A DNA stretch of 10,657 nt, taken from NCBI GenBank assembly GCA_035457345.1, contig DATIBT010000037.1:1-10657 (forward strand), read 5' to 3'. A model generated the notes under the pieces. The model was not told the DNA's origin, searched no databases, and saw nothing but the letters and a program-made list of their open reading frames with translations. This DNA comes from DASTDY01 sp035457345 (GTDB taxonomy: Bacteria > Patescibacteriota > Saccharimonadia > Saccharimonadales > EFPC-124). Numbering within the stretch: position 1 is the stretch's first letter; each line of letters starts with the position of its first letter. Of the stretch, positions 1 through 6,515 are shown one piece after another. The position numbers and the translations under genes are program-made.

Positions 1-1
1 A

Positions 2-289
2 CTTGGCTCGCCGTACGATGACCAAAGCCGCTGGAATAGCGAGATCCCTCCAGTGGCGAATCAAGTCCCCGTGGTTGTTGGCGAGCTCGGCGATAGCGAC
101 TGTACGCACAAGTTTATTGATTCATTTATGCCGTTCGCCGACAATCATGGCCTGAATTACTTTGGCTGGGGATGGGTAACGGGCAACTGTGCCGACGAGC
201 CTGCGCTCATTACTAACTACAACGGAACGCCAAGCAATTACGGCGTTGGCTTTCGTGACCACGTAAAAGCGCTCAATTTACGCAAGTAA
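2..289 (+). CDS. Glycoside hydrolase family 5-like (cellulase-type), C-terminal end only
   Basis: An open frame enters from the left edge and ends at TAA 287-289, giving about 95 residues of a C-terminus. The stretch PVVVGELG matches the beta-7 motif of GH5 glycosidases, in which the Glu is the catalytic nucleophile. It is followed after about 35 residues by an aromatic NYFGWGWV segment like the beta-8 strand that lines the sugar-binding cleft, then a short tail ending HVKALNLRK. The family hydrolyses beta-1,4-glucans or related beta-glycans and is normally secreted; the signal peptide and the acid/base Glu would lie outside the window. The GTG at 53 is internal and not a start, because coding sequence continues upstream in the same frame. 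No convincing terminator separates it from the next gene 41 bases away. Exact substrate cannot be told from this fragment; a related TIM-barrel glycosidase is the alternative. Confidence 0.75.
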   Translation, partial: LGSPYDDQSRWNSEIPPVANQVPVVVGELGDSDCTHKFIDSFMPFADNHGLNYFGWGWVTGNCADEPALITNYNGTPSNYGVGFRDHVKALNLRK

Positions 290-330
290 CCGTTAACTGG
301 ATCCGCCCCAGAGCCATAAGGAATAAGCCG

Positions 331-795
331 ATGATTCAATGTACATTTGAGAATGGCAATCAAGCTAGTCTGCGTCACGTGACCGTAGCCTGCTTGGTCA
401 TTAAAAACAATAAAATATTGCTTGCAAAACGTGCCAAGGGTTTGTTGGAAGCCGGAAAGTGGGGGCCACTAGGCGGTTTTGTAGAACGGAATGAAACCAC
501 CACCGAAGCGGGCATCCGCGAAACACGAGAAGAATCTGGGTGGGAAATTACCAATCTACGATTACTACGGGTGAACGATAATCCAGCTCGCGAGGAACGG
601 CAGAATATCGATTTTATCTACATTGCCGACGCGGTCAAAGAGGTAGGCGAGCCAGACTCAGAAAGTGACGAACTTAAGTGGTTCGCACTCGATGACCTGC
701 CCGCTCGTGAGCGCATAGCGTTTGACCATGCCGACAACATTGATTTATACAAGAAATTTTTGACCTCTGACCTTGTGTTGCCCGTGCTAGGTTAG
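331..795 (+). CDS. Nudix (MutT-like) hydrolase
   Basis: This 154-residue protein has a complete Nudix box at residues 49-71: G49, E55, then R63-E64, E67-E68 and G70, with exact GX5EX7REUXEEXGU spacing. The E-E pair and upstream Glu bind the metals used to hydrolyse a nucleoside diphosphate linked to another group. The GK(W)GPLGGFVE lead-in is typical of the fold, and the length is usual for a single-domain enzyme. The substrate (oxidised nucleotide, sugar nucleotide or cofactor) cannot be read from the sequence. ATG 331 is supported by AAGGA at 319-323, seven bases upstream. It lies 41 bases after the glycosidase stop and may share its transcript. Its TAG stop overlaps the TAA stop of the opposing hydrolase by four bases, with no terminator between them. 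Confidence 0.93.
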   Translation: MIQCTFENGNQASLRHVTVACLVIKNNKILLAKRAKGLLEAGKWGPLGGFVERNETTTEAGIRETREESGWEITNLRLLRVNDNPAREERQNIDFIYIADAVKEVGEPDSESDELKWFALDDLPARERIAFDHADNIDLYKKFLTSDLVLPVLG

Positions 796-1466
796 GTACC
801 TTCGATAAGTCGGATCACTTCTTTAGTTGGCCGCACATCGCCGTACACCCTAAAGAAGGTGGCAAGCGCCGCCTCATGCAAGCCCCAGGCGTGACCCTGC
901 ATGGCGTCTGAGACCATGATGACTTTGTAGTCAAGCTCTGCAGCGTCACGCGCAGACGCCTCGCAGCAAATATTAGTAACGGTGCCAGTGATAAGCAGTG
1001 TATCGATGCTTAGTTTCTGCAGCTGCTCATGCAAGTTACAATTGCCAGGGAAGAAGGCGCTGCTGCGTTTCTTGGTCACGTAAATATCACCCGGTTTGGT
1101 ATCTAGCTCGTGCCATAAGGTGTGGCCTTCGCCGCCGGGCTTTCCTTCTTCTTCGTACATCTTGGTGGTTTCTTCGCCAAAGATGGCGCGGAAGTTTGGG
1201 TTGGCCTTTTGGATTGGTGAGGTGACCCATGCAACCACCCCCTCATAGGCGCGGAGTGCTGCCGCAATTTGGTTGATGGGCTGAATGATCCGCATGATAT
1301 CCGTGTCGCTGCCCATGCGCTTAGTGGTGGCGGTGTCCAAATCTACTACGACTAGCGCGGTTTTAGTCGGATTAATTCGTTCGTACGCGTGCAAACGGCC
1401 ACGCCGCTTAACAACCTTATCGACAATTTCTTGCCTAATACCACTAGGGTGCGTTATGTGCCCCAT
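792..1466 (-). CDS. Isochorismatase-family cysteine hydrolase
   Basis: The protein (224 residues from the chosen start) shows the Asp-Lys-Cys triad layout of the isochorismatase/nicotinamidase superfamily: Asp42 in VVVDLD at the end of the first strand, Lys in the TKKRSSAFF loop, and the nucleophile Cys in TGTVTNICCEASARDA. The family hydrolyses amides or vinyl ethers such as nicotinamide, N-carbamoyl compounds or isochorismate; the actual substrate is unknown. An in-frame ATG lies at 1478, but the sequence between the two ATGs contains GGAGG five bases before the ATG at 1466, so 1466 is the better start. The longer form would add only MEGT. The N-terminal 35 residues before the first strand are longer than in nicotinamidases. 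It lies on the minus strand downstream of the anchored protein and converges on the Nudix gene. Confidence 0.92.
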   Translation of the reverse strand: MGHITHPSGIRQEIVDKVVKRRGRLHAYERINPTKTALVVVDLDTATTKRMGSDTDIMRIIQPINQIAAALRAYEGVVAWVTSPIQKANPNFRAIFGEETTKMYEEEGKPGGEGHTLWHELDTKPGDIYVTKKRSSAFFPGNCNLHEQLQKLSIDTLLITGTVTNICCEASARDAAELDYKVIMVSDAMQGHAWGLHEAALATFFRVYGDVRPTKEVIRLIEGT

Positions 1467-1515
1467 AGTCCCCTCCATTTTTGATGTTTGTTTGTTTTAG
1501 CCTCTCACAGCTACG

Positions 1516-1524
1516 TGTATAGCA
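1516..1524 (-). promoter_or_regulatory. Possible extended -10 promoter for the isochorismatase-family gene
   Basis: Read on the minus strand, TGC-TATACA forms an extended -10 element about 50 bases before the start at 1466. It is preceded by a short tandem TATGC. No good -35 hexamer is at 17 bases, so this depends on the TGn extension. It is the best candidate in the 93-base gap. Confidence 0.35.
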
Positions 1525-1559
1525 TAGCATAAGAATTATGGAGCCGGAGTTGTAATTAA

Positions 1560-2093
1560 TTATCGGGTAAGCACCACAAGGAGCGCAAATACGAGAGGCA
1601 GGCAGAGGAGGGCAATAGTAATAGCAAGTAGTCTTTTTAAGCGGTTGTCGTTTCGTGTATGGGCTATGCGCTGAACGGTAGCACCCTTAGATTCAAGCAG
1701 GGTAAAAAGTGGTTCGATACCGCCCTGGTAGGCTTGTAGGTTAGTGGTAAATGGTGCGTTTGGTTCTATGGCCATAGCATCAATAAGTTTGAACTTTTTA
1801 TCGCGGACGTGAATAACGTACTGACTATCGTCCATGCTCACGGTAACTGCTTTGGCTGCTTGTTCGGCAATGATAGCGCCTTGCTCGTTTTGGACGCGCA
1901 CAGCATCTTTGCCAATAGAAAGATAGGCGGTTTGCTGGTTTGGCCCGCCCTTACTGAACGATTGGTCGTGCGGGCGCTCTACCAGGAGCACAATAGTTGC
2001 GTACGTTGTGTCGTCTGAAAGTAACATGGTTGCTGCATCGGCTTTGCGCATCTGTAGGGCGGTTGGTAGAAAATCTATAGAACTTGCTTCCAT
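1560..2093 (-). CDS. Hypothetical protein with C-terminal membrane anchor
   Basis: This protein (177 residues from the chosen start) is not recognised. Residues 1-150 are soluble: an N-terminal helix-like stretch, then alternating short strands (TAYLSIGKDAVRV, VTVSMDDSQYVIHV, KKFKLIDAM) that suggest a small beta-rich domain of PH-like size. That fold is an inference. A basic segment (RNDNRLKRL) precedes one hydrophobic span of about 20 residues (ITIALLCLPLVFALLVVL) ending in TR, so it is likely tail-anchored with the soluble domain in the cytoplasm. The frame also opens at ATG 2141, which would add MYRCFRQAVIPLILVI. I prefer 2093 because the extra residues look unlike the rest and a -10-like TATACT lies seven bases before 2093. 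Neither start has a Shine-Dalgarno. Confidence 0.7.
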   Translation of the reverse strand: MEASSIDFLPTALQMRKADAATMLLSDDTTYATIVLLVERPHDQSFSKGGPNQQTAYLSIGKDAVRVQNEQGAIIAEQAAKAVTVSMDDSQYVIHVRDKKFKLIDAMAIEPNAPFTTNLQAYQGGIEPLFTLLESKGATVQRIAHTRNDNRLKRLLAITIALLCLPLVFALLVVLTR

Positions 2094-2100
2094 GATTACA

Positions 2101-2129
2101 AGTATAAGCGGTATTACCGCCTGGCGGAA
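2101..2129 (-). promoter_or_regulatory. Possible leaderless promoter with overlapping palindrome
   Basis: On the minus strand a weak TTCCGC, 17 bases, then TATACT is followed seven bases later by ATG 2093, which would place the transcript start at or next to the start codon. A perfect inverted repeat CCGCC-T-GGCGG (2117-2127) covers the -35 area and spacer, as a repressor site might. The -35 match is poor. Confidence 0.35.
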
Positions 2130-2203
2130 GCAGCGATACATAGCACAATCTGGCGCGGATATATTTTACAGACCCGTGCCTCAGATGCCTCTACACTTAG
2201 AAC

Positions 2204-2209
2204 TACAAT
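2204..2209 (+). promoter_or_regulatory. Possible -10 box for the KGG-repeat gene
   Basis: TACAAT (5 of 6 to consensus) lies 24 bases before ATG 2234, which would give a short leader that still holds the GGAAGGA ribosome site. No clear -35 is seen. Confidence 0.3.
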
Positions 2210-2233
2210 CACATAACACGGAAGGACAATAGC

Positions 2234-2434
2234 ATGACAGATTCAAACAACCCAGGTCAGTTTGGCAACCGCGAAGACACCCAAGAGCAGGCTAGCGAAG
2301 GCGGCAAGGCAAGCCCGAGCAAGTTCGGCAGCCCCCAAGGCGCCGACCCTAAAGAGGCTGGCCGCGCAGGTGCAGAAGCGCAGCCCACCGAAGCCAAGGC
2401 AGAAGGCGGCCGCAACAGTCACCGTAACGCCTAA
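2234..2434 (+). CDS. Small KGG-repeat stress-type protein
   Basis: The 66-residue protein is almost entirely hydrophilic and rich in Gly, Ala, Glu, Lys and Gln, with no hydrophobic core, so it is probably disordered in solution. FGNREDTQEQASEGGKAS matches the KGG (stress-induced, con-10/GsiB-like) repeat: G-F/N-x-x-(D/E), then A-x-x-GG-K-A/S. A second degenerate copy may cover SPQGADPKEAGRAGAEAQ. Proteins of this type accumulate in general stress or desiccation in other bacteria; the role here is inferred from that. ATG 2234 has GGAAGGA at 2220-2226, one of the better ribosome sites in the window. The gene stands alone on the plus strand and ends just before a bidirectional terminator. A 60-residue frame at 2262-2444 is an overlapping shadow. 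Confidence 0.85.
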   Translation: MTDSNNPGQFGNREDTQEQASEGGKASPSKFGSPQGADPKEAGRAGAEAQPTEAKAEGGRNSHRNA

Positions 2435-2447
2435 TTGCCGCTAAGTA

Positions 2448-2476
2448 AAAAGAGCCTCACAAAAAGGGGCTCTTTT
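2448..2476. terminator. Bidirectional rho-independent terminator
   Basis: An 11-bp stem (2448-2458 with 2466-2476, one G-T pair) closes a 7-base loop. The arms begin with AAAA and end with TTTT, giving a T-tract in both directions. It lies 13 bases after the KGG gene stop and overlaps the TAA stop of the convergent 113-residue gene, so it serves both. Confidence 0.9.
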
Positions 2477-2816
2477 AGTCTGCACGTGGGCGTAGGGCGG
2501 TGGGATCGGTAATAGATATTGTTTTTGAGGTACCCGGATCGGGATAGCCCATTACGTTTGTGGGGATAATAACCGCTTCGCCCGGACGGGCTTCTTTAAT
2601 TACACAGTACTCCCAGTCTCCTTCGGGTGTCTGGAACTGCCACACCCCAGTAAGTACCGACAGTCCTTTCTGTGCAAGAATTGTTCTCGCTTCTGATTCG
2701 GAATGCACGCAAGCGAACGGGTAGCCGAAAATAGTTAGCGCGCGCCACTGCCCGTTATGCTTGGCAATGTAGCCGAGCAGTTCGTTGTCGTCTTTGCGGT
2801 ATATAGGTGTGTGCAT
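2475..2816 (-). CDS. Hypothetical protein, 113 residues
   Basis: No family is recognised. The protein is soluble, with no membrane segment or signal peptide. It opens with a strand-turn-strand (PIYRKDDNELLGYIAKHNGQWRALTIFGYPFA), followed by a helix with SESEARTILAQKGLSVL, then a second strand-rich half (GVWQFQTPEGDWEYCVIKEARPGEAVIIPT) and a proline-containing tail. The Trp residues in each half hint at a duplicated small alpha/beta unit, which is only an inference. ATG 2816 is seven bases after the stop of the PPOX gene on the same strand. There is no Shine-Dalgarno; instead CATAAT lies six bases before the ATG with TTGACC upstream, so leaderless expression from its own promoter is likely. 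The TAA stop lies in the terminator T-tract. Confidence 0.75.
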   Translation of the reverse strand: MHTPIYRKDDNELLGYIAKHNGQWRALTIFGYPFACVHSESEARTILAQKGLSVLTGVWQFQTPEGDWEYCVIKEARPGEAVIIPTNVMGYPDPGTSKTISITDPTALRPRAD

Positions 2817-2822
2817 GTCGTA

Positions 2823-2849
2823 ATTATGCTAGTAATGTTGATCGGTCAA
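2823..2849 (-). promoter_or_regulatory. Promoter of the 113-residue gene, inside the end of the PPOX gene
   Basis: On the minus strand TTGACC (5 of 6), 15 bases, CATAAT (5 of 6), then six bases and ATG 2816. The -10 box overlaps the upstream gene's TAA stop. Spacing is slightly short, but both hexamers are good and the position fits a leaderless message. Confidence 0.5.
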
Positions 2850-3336
2850 TTTCATGGCGCAGGTCTTGTACGATCCTACCCTGCTCGTCACGCTCGGCAA
2901 AGTTTACCCAAAACTTTTCTGCATCTGCGACCCACATTTTTTGTGGTGACTCCGTTGTATAGTACTCAAGTGTATAGTACTTAAGGGGCAGTGGTTTTGT
3001 GCCATGTCTTGCGCGCAGTTCATTGTGTTTCTTGAGCGCGCGTTCTAACTCTTCGCCCTCAGCGATTCTTCCGGTAGTGCAGCGAATGAAAAGCCCACCT
3101 CGTTCATTTGCCTCATACAGAACCACAAATAAGTCGCCAGTCCTGAGGATATTTTTTGAGTGCACTGAATCCGGGTGCGATCCCCAATATAGTTCTTGCA
3201 GATCATCGCTGGCCATAAAGAAATAAGGCGTATTGTGCGGAGTGTTATCCTCATTCACTGTTGCCATTGCGGCATGTTTACTATTTTTTAGAAGCCACCT
3301 TGCTCTTTGGATGCGTTCTTCCATGAACATTATCAT
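2824..3336 (-). CDS. PPOX-type (pyridoxamine 5'-phosphate oxidase-like) flavin-binding protein
   Basis: The 170-residue protein has the split-barrel start of the PPOX/flavin-reductase-like family: a helix (RIQRARWLLKNSKHAAMATV) leading into the first strand, EDNTPHNTPYFF, LYWGSHPDSVHSKNIL and LFVVLYEAN. This is the usual order of strands and loops binding FMN or a related flavin or haem at a dimer interface. The C-terminal third (YYTLEYYTTESPQKMWVADAEKFWVNF) fits the family's aromatic end. Members reduce or bind various cofactors, so the substrate is open. The start is uncertain: TTG 3345, ATG 3336, ATG 3330 and ATG 3324 are all in frame. The only GGAG (3350-3353) is four bases before TTG 3345 and 13 before ATG 3336, and it is also an arm of the tRNA terminator. 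I chose the first ATG. Confidence 0.85.
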   Translation of the reverse strand: MIMFMEERIQRARWLLKNSKHAAMATVNEDNTPHNTPYFFMASDDLQELYWGSHPDSVHSKNILRTGDLFVVLYEANERGGLFIRCTTGRIAEGEELERALKKHNELRARHGTKPLPLKYYTLEYYTTESPQKMWVADAEKFWVNFAERDEQGRIVQDLRHEIDRSTLLA

Positions 3337-3343
3337 AACAAAC

Positions 3344-3367
3344 AAAAAACTCCTTTATGATGGAGTT
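3344..3367 (-). terminator. Terminator after tRNA-Arg
   Basis: On the minus strand, AACTCC, an 8-base loop, GGAGTT and then a T-run form a short rho-independent terminator starting 15 bases after the tRNA CCA end. The 3' arm holds the only Shine-Dalgarno-like GGAG before the PPOX gene, so transcripts that read through would have that site partly paired. Confidence 0.65.
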
Positions 3368-3381
3368 CGGCATGAGCAACT

Positions 3382-3458
3382 TGGTACGCCCGGCAGGATT
3401 CGAACCTGCGACCACTTGGTTCGAAGCCAAGTACTCTAATCCGCTGAGCTACGGGCGC
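3382..3458 (-). tRNA. tRNA-Arg(UCG), CCA encoded
   Basis: The minus strand folds as a full 77-base cloverleaf: acceptor GCGCCCG paired with CGGGCGT (first pair G-U), D arm GCTC...GAGT, anticodon stem CTTGG/CCAAG around loop CTTCGAA with anticodon TCG, variable TGGTC, and T arm GCAGG-TTCGAAT-CCTGC. The discriminator is A and the 3' CCA is in the DNA. The TCG anticodon decodes CGA and, depending on wobble modification, other CGN codons. It is followed by a terminator and has a TATAAT box just upstream. Confidence 0.97.
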
Positions 3459-3467
3459 ATAACAGAT

Positions 3468-3473
3468 ATTATA
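3468..3473 (-). promoter_or_regulatory. -10 box of the tRNA-Arg promoter
   Basis: A perfect TATAAT on the minus strand lies nine bases before the mature tRNA 5' end, so transcription would start within a base or two of the tRNA. The -35 region is not close to consensus. The promoter is divergent from that of tilS. Confidence 0.6.
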
Positions 3474-3492
3474 AACTAAAGTCGGCCACACG

Positions 3493-3520
3493 TGACTATT
3501 TTGCGACTATATTGCATTAT
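3493..3520 (+). promoter_or_regulatory. Likely leaderless promoter of tilS
   Basis: GTGACT (four of six, with the TGAC core), 16 bases, CATTAT (four of six), then six bases to ATG 3527. No Shine-Dalgarno is present before the gene, so a leaderless message is the simplest reading. Confidence 0.4.
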
Positions 3521-3526
3521 ATAAAG

Positions 3527-4438
3527 ATGACGTTGACATTGCCGCCACTTCAGGCGGGCACATATATTATTGCGGTGTCGGGCGGGGTTGATTCTATGGT
3601 ACTGCTCGATTTATTGCGACGCCAGACGCATCTTACACTGTACGTGGCTCATATTAATCATGGCATTCGCCAGGACGGTCATCTTGACGAGGCGTTGGTT
3701 TCTACGTTTTGTTTGTCGCACAATATACCTTGCATTACTGAGCAGTTAACCCTAGGGGAACACACTAGCGAGGAAAGGGCACGTACGGCACGATATGATT
3801 TTTTGCGAAAGTGTCGCGACAAATACAATGCAGATGCAATTGTTACCGCTCATCACCAAGATGACCTTATCGAAACGGCCCTCATTGCCATGTTGCGTGG
3901 CACGGGCTGGCGGGGCTTGGCGCCATTTACTCACACACCTAGCGTAGTCAGACCACTAGTAAATGTACCAAAAAGACAACTATTAGACTACGCTTCGGCG
4001 CATGCCATCCCGTGGCGCGAAGACAGTACTAATGCCGATGAGCGTTACCTCCGCAACTATGTACGTCGCACGCTCGTGCCCTTGCTTTCAAAGCGTGATG
4101 CCAACTGGGCAGATTATTTTTTGCAACTTATTCGCGAACAACAGCATTTACGTCGCAAAATAGAAGATGAACTTGATAATAAGCTCACATTGTATGTAGT
4201 TGTCAATGGAACAACTCTGCTTCTTAATAGATACGAATGGGTTATGTTGCCAGAATTGGAGGCGTATGAGCTTTTTCAAGCACTATGCCGGAAGTACCTT
4301 GGGCACAGTGTAGTGCGTGACCTCGCCCTGCGCGCGCTTCTTTTTATAAAAACTGCGCGTCCGCACAAGACAATGCCGCTAGGTGTGGCGTGGCAACTGC
4401 GGGCCACGACAAAACAGATCATTGTAGAGGCTCGCTGA
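3527..4438 (+). CDS. tilS: tRNA(Ile)-lysidine synthase
   Basis: TilS joins lysine to C34 of the CAU anticodon of one tRNA-Ile using ATP, so that it reads AUA instead of AUG. The P-loop of the N-type ATP pyrophosphatase fold is SGGVDS at residues 18-23. The other family blocks follow in order: VAHINHGIR, RTARYDFL, TAHHQDDLIET, RGTGWRGLAPF, RPLVNVPKRQLLDYA and the tRNA-contacting EDSTNADERYLRNYVRR. At about 303 residues it is shorter than the 430-residue E. coli enzyme; the C-terminal tRNA-binding region is reduced. I chose ATG 3527; an in-frame TTG at 3512 would add five residues without a ribosome site. The stop is TGA. It is 57 bases upstream of ftsH, the classic tilS-hpt-ftsH neighbourhood without hpt. 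Confidence 0.95.
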   Translation: MTLTLPPLQAGTYIIAVSGGVDSMVLLDLLRRQTHLTLYVAHINHGIRQDGHLDEALVSTFCLSHNIPCITEQLTLGEHTSEERARTARYDFLRKCRDKYNADAIVTAHHQDDLIETALIAMLRGTGWRGLAPFTHTPSVVRPLVNVPKRQLLDYASAHAIPWREDSTNADERYLRNYVRRTLVPLLSKRDANWADYFLQLIREQQHLRRKIEDELDNKLTLYVVVNGTTLLLNRYEWVMLPELEAYELFQALCRKYLGHSVVRDLALRALLFIKTARPHKTMPLGVAWQLRATTKQIIVEAR

Positions 4439-4495
4439 TACGTGCTAAGCTAATAATACATACCAATTTATCTGAGTTTTAAGGATTGATTTAAG

Positions 4496-6346
4496 GTGAA
4501 ACCATCAAAGCAACCTACGTCTAAATTCATGCGTCTTACTATTTTTTGGGGTCTTATTATTGTGGTCGGCCTCATACTCTGGGCCGTCTATTCGCCACAG
4601 CAGACATTAAAAGACGTCGCGTTTAGTGACGTTATCCGCCGTGCCAATGCCGGTGAAATTTCTAAGATTGAAATTAACGGTGACGAACTGACCATTACGC
4701 CAAAAGACAGCGACAAGCCAACCGAAAAATCAGTAAAAGAAAATGGCAGCAGCATCTACGAGCAGGGCCTAAAGCAAGACGCAAAAACGACCATCGACAT
4801 CAAGAAGCCTTCTGATACCGGTAATGCACTCTGGAATATTGCCAGTATTTTGGTGCCGGTATTGCTATTTGCCGGCTTCTTCTATTTCTTGTTCCGCCAA
4901 GCGCAAGGGCAGAGCAATCAAGCCATGGGCTTTGGCCGGTCTAAGGCTCGCCTGTATGGTAACGAAAAAGAAAAGGTGGTGTTTACTGACATTGCAGGTA
5001 ACGAAGAGGCAAAGCAAGATCTCGTTGAGGTCGTTGATTTTCTTAAACACCCAAAGAAGTTTAAAGACGTTGGCGCTAAAATTCCCAAGGGCGTATTGCT
5101 TGTTGGCCCTCCCGGCACTGGTAAAACTATGCTTGCCCGCGCAGTTGCCGGTGAAGCGGGCGTGCCATTTTTTAGCATCAGTGGTTCTGAATTTGTTGAG
5201 ATGTTCGTGGGGGTTGGCGCCAGCCGCGTGCGTGATCTTTTTGCGAAAGCCAAAAAGAACGCGCCCTGCATCATCTTTATAGATGAAATTGACGCGGTGG
5301 GCCGTCGCCGTGGCAGTGGCATGGGCGGTGGCCATGACGAGCGCGAGCAGACGCTCAACCAAATTTTGGTGGAGATGGACGGTTTTGAGCAAGACACAAA
5401 TGTTATTGTGCTCGCCGCCACTAACCGTTCAGACGTACTTGACCCGGCTTTGCTGCGTCCTGGCCGCTTTGACCGCCGTGTACAGATTGGTTTGCCAGAA
5501 CGTAAAGACCGTGAGGCGATCCTTAAAGTCCATTTTGCTAACAAGCCAATCACCGAAGACGTTGATATCGACGCTCTGGCTGCTAAAACCGCCGGTAGTT
5601 CTGGCGCAGATTTGGCCAACATTGCCAACGAGTCGGCTATTATTGCCGCCCGCCACAACCGCAAGCAAATTAATAATAAAGATTTGACCGAGGCGTTCGA
5701 GAAAGTGGCCATTGGCCCGGAGCGCAAAACCAAGGTCATGAGCGCAAGCGAAAAAGAATTGACCGCCTACCACGAGGCTGGCCATGCGATAGTCGGCCAT
5801 GTACTTCCAGATTCTGACCCCGTGCACAAAGTCACCATCATTCCGCGCGGTGGCACTGGGGGCGTGACATGGTTCTTGCCGCCGCAAGATCGCATTTACA
5901 CCTCTATTGTTGAATTCAAAGACGTGCTGGCTCGTATTGTGGGCGGCCGCGTTGCTGAAAAAGTTAAGTATGGCCAAGACCGCGTGACAACTGGCGCTGG
6001 CGATGACCTCCGCAAGGCAACTCAAATTGCCCGCGACATGGTGATAGAACAAGGCATGAGCAAAAACTTGCGTGATATTGTCTTCCACGAAGACCAGGGC
6101 GGCATGATGTTCGACCGCATGGTCCATGAGCGTCCATACAGCGAAGACACGGCTAAGCTCATCGACCAAGAAGTCGAAGCTTTGCTGCGCGAAGCGACCA
6201 GGCGCGCGGAGCTTATTATCCTTGCCAACCCCGGCCCGCTCAAAAAACTGGCTGACGAGCTGCTTAAGAAAGAAACCGTCGAAGGCCCAGAGGTAAAAGA
6301 TCTGCTGGCCGAGGCGAAGCTACCAAAAGAAGCGGCCCTGTATTAG
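4496..6346 (+). CDS. ftsH: ATP-dependent zinc metalloprotease FtsH
   Basis: FtsH is a hexameric membrane protease that extracts and degrades damaged membrane proteins and short-lived regulators. The 616-residue protein has the full family layout: a first membrane span at about residues 13-32, an extracytoplasmic segment rich in Lys/Asp, and a second span at about 115-134. The AAA+ domain has Walker A GPPGTGKT at 204-211, Walker B IIFIDEID at 259-266 with catalytic Glu264, and the second region of homology NRSDVLDPALLRPGRFDRR with arginine fingers. The peptidase site is HEAGH at 426-430 with Asp504 as third zinc ligand; the Glu427-to-Asp504 distance of 77 equals that in E. coli FtsH. The start is GTG 4496 with AAGGA at 4481-4485. 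Length is normal. It follows tilS and ends at a strong terminator. Confidence 0.98.
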   Translation: MKPSKQPTSKFMRLTIFWGLIIVVGLILWAVYSPQQTLKDVAFSDVIRRANAGEISKIEINGDELTITPKDSDKPTEKSVKENGSSIYEQGLKQDAKTTIDIKKPSDTGNALWNIASILVPVLLFAGFFYFLFRQAQGQSNQAMGFGRSKARLYGNEKEKVVFTDIAGNEEAKQDLVEVVDFLKHPKKFKDVGAKIPKGVLLVGPPGTGKTMLARAVAGEAGVPFFSISGSEFVEMFVGVGASRVRDLFAKAKKNAPCIIFIDEIDAVGRRRGSGMGGGHDEREQTLNQILVEMDGFEQDTNVIVLAATNRSDVLDPALLRPGRFDRRVQIGLPERKDREAILKVHFANKPITEDVDIDALAAKTAGSSGADLANIANESAIIAARHNRKQINNKDLTEAFEKVAIGPERKTKVMSASEKELTAYHEAGHAIVGHVLPDSDPVHKVTIIPRGGTGGVTWFLPPQDRIYTSIVEFKDVLARIVGGRVAEKVKYGQDRVTTGAGDDLRKATQIARDMVIEQGMSKNLRDIVFHEDQGGMMFDRMVHERPYSEDTAKLIDQEVEALLREATRRAELIILANPGPLKKLADELLKKETVEGPEVKDLLAEAKLPKEAALY

Positions 6347-6357
6347 GTTATCCCTAC

Positions 6358-6390
6358 AAACCGCTTCTGGGACGCTCTAGGAGCGGTTTT
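6358..6390 (+). terminator. Rho-independent terminator of ftsH
   Basis: AAACCGCTTCT (6358-6368) pairs with AGGAGCGGTTT (6379-6389), with one G-T pair and a 10-base loop, and runs into TTTT. It starts 12 bases after the ftsH stop and marks the left edge of the GC-rich island. Confidence 0.88.
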
Positions 6391-6393
6391 GTG

Positions 6394-6422
6394 TTGATAA
6401 ATTATTATATTTATTTTATTAT
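6394..6422 (+). promoter_or_regulatory. Near-consensus sigma-70 promoter for the GC-rich island
   Basis: TTGATA (five of six) and TATTAT (five of six) are separated by exactly 17 bases in an otherwise very AT-rich stretch directly after the ftsH terminator. Transcription would start near 6429, giving a leader of about 150 bases before the 6581 start codon. It is the best-matching promoter in the window. Confidence 0.7.
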
Positions 6423-6465
6423 ATATTTGTTTGCAGGCGTAGCTTGCAATGACAAACAGGCGACA

Positions 6466-6515
6466 ACAAGATGAGGGGCGGTTAGGCGGGCATGCCTACC
6501 TACCCCTCATCTTGT
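6466..6515 (+). repeat. Perfect 13-bp inverted repeat in the leader (RNA hairpin)
   Basis: ACAAGATGAGGGG (6466-6478) and its exact complement at 6503-6515 enclose a 24-base interior that can itself pair (GGTTAGGC with GCCTACC, one bulge) around GGGCAT. In RNA this is a long, nearly continuous hairpin of about 20 bp. There is no T-run after it on the plus strand, so it is not a standard terminator; a leader regulatory or stability element is more likely. Confidence 0.7.

Noticed and set aside
2262..2444. 60-residue Ala/Lys-rich frame overlapping the KGG gene
   Set aside because: It lies in another frame of the KGG gene, has no ribosome site of its own and is low complexity.
3233..3439. Plus-strand 68-residue open frame ending in GRIRTCDHLVRSQVL
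   Set aside because: It is the antisense of tRNA-Arg plus the start of the PPOX gene; this peptide ending is a well-known artefact of translating a tRNA gene backwards.
4918..6169. Long minus-strand open frames of 273 and 246 residues within ftsH
   Set aside because: They lie fully opposite ftsH, whose motifs are complete, and show low-complexity Ser/Arg/Ala composition typical of shadow frames.
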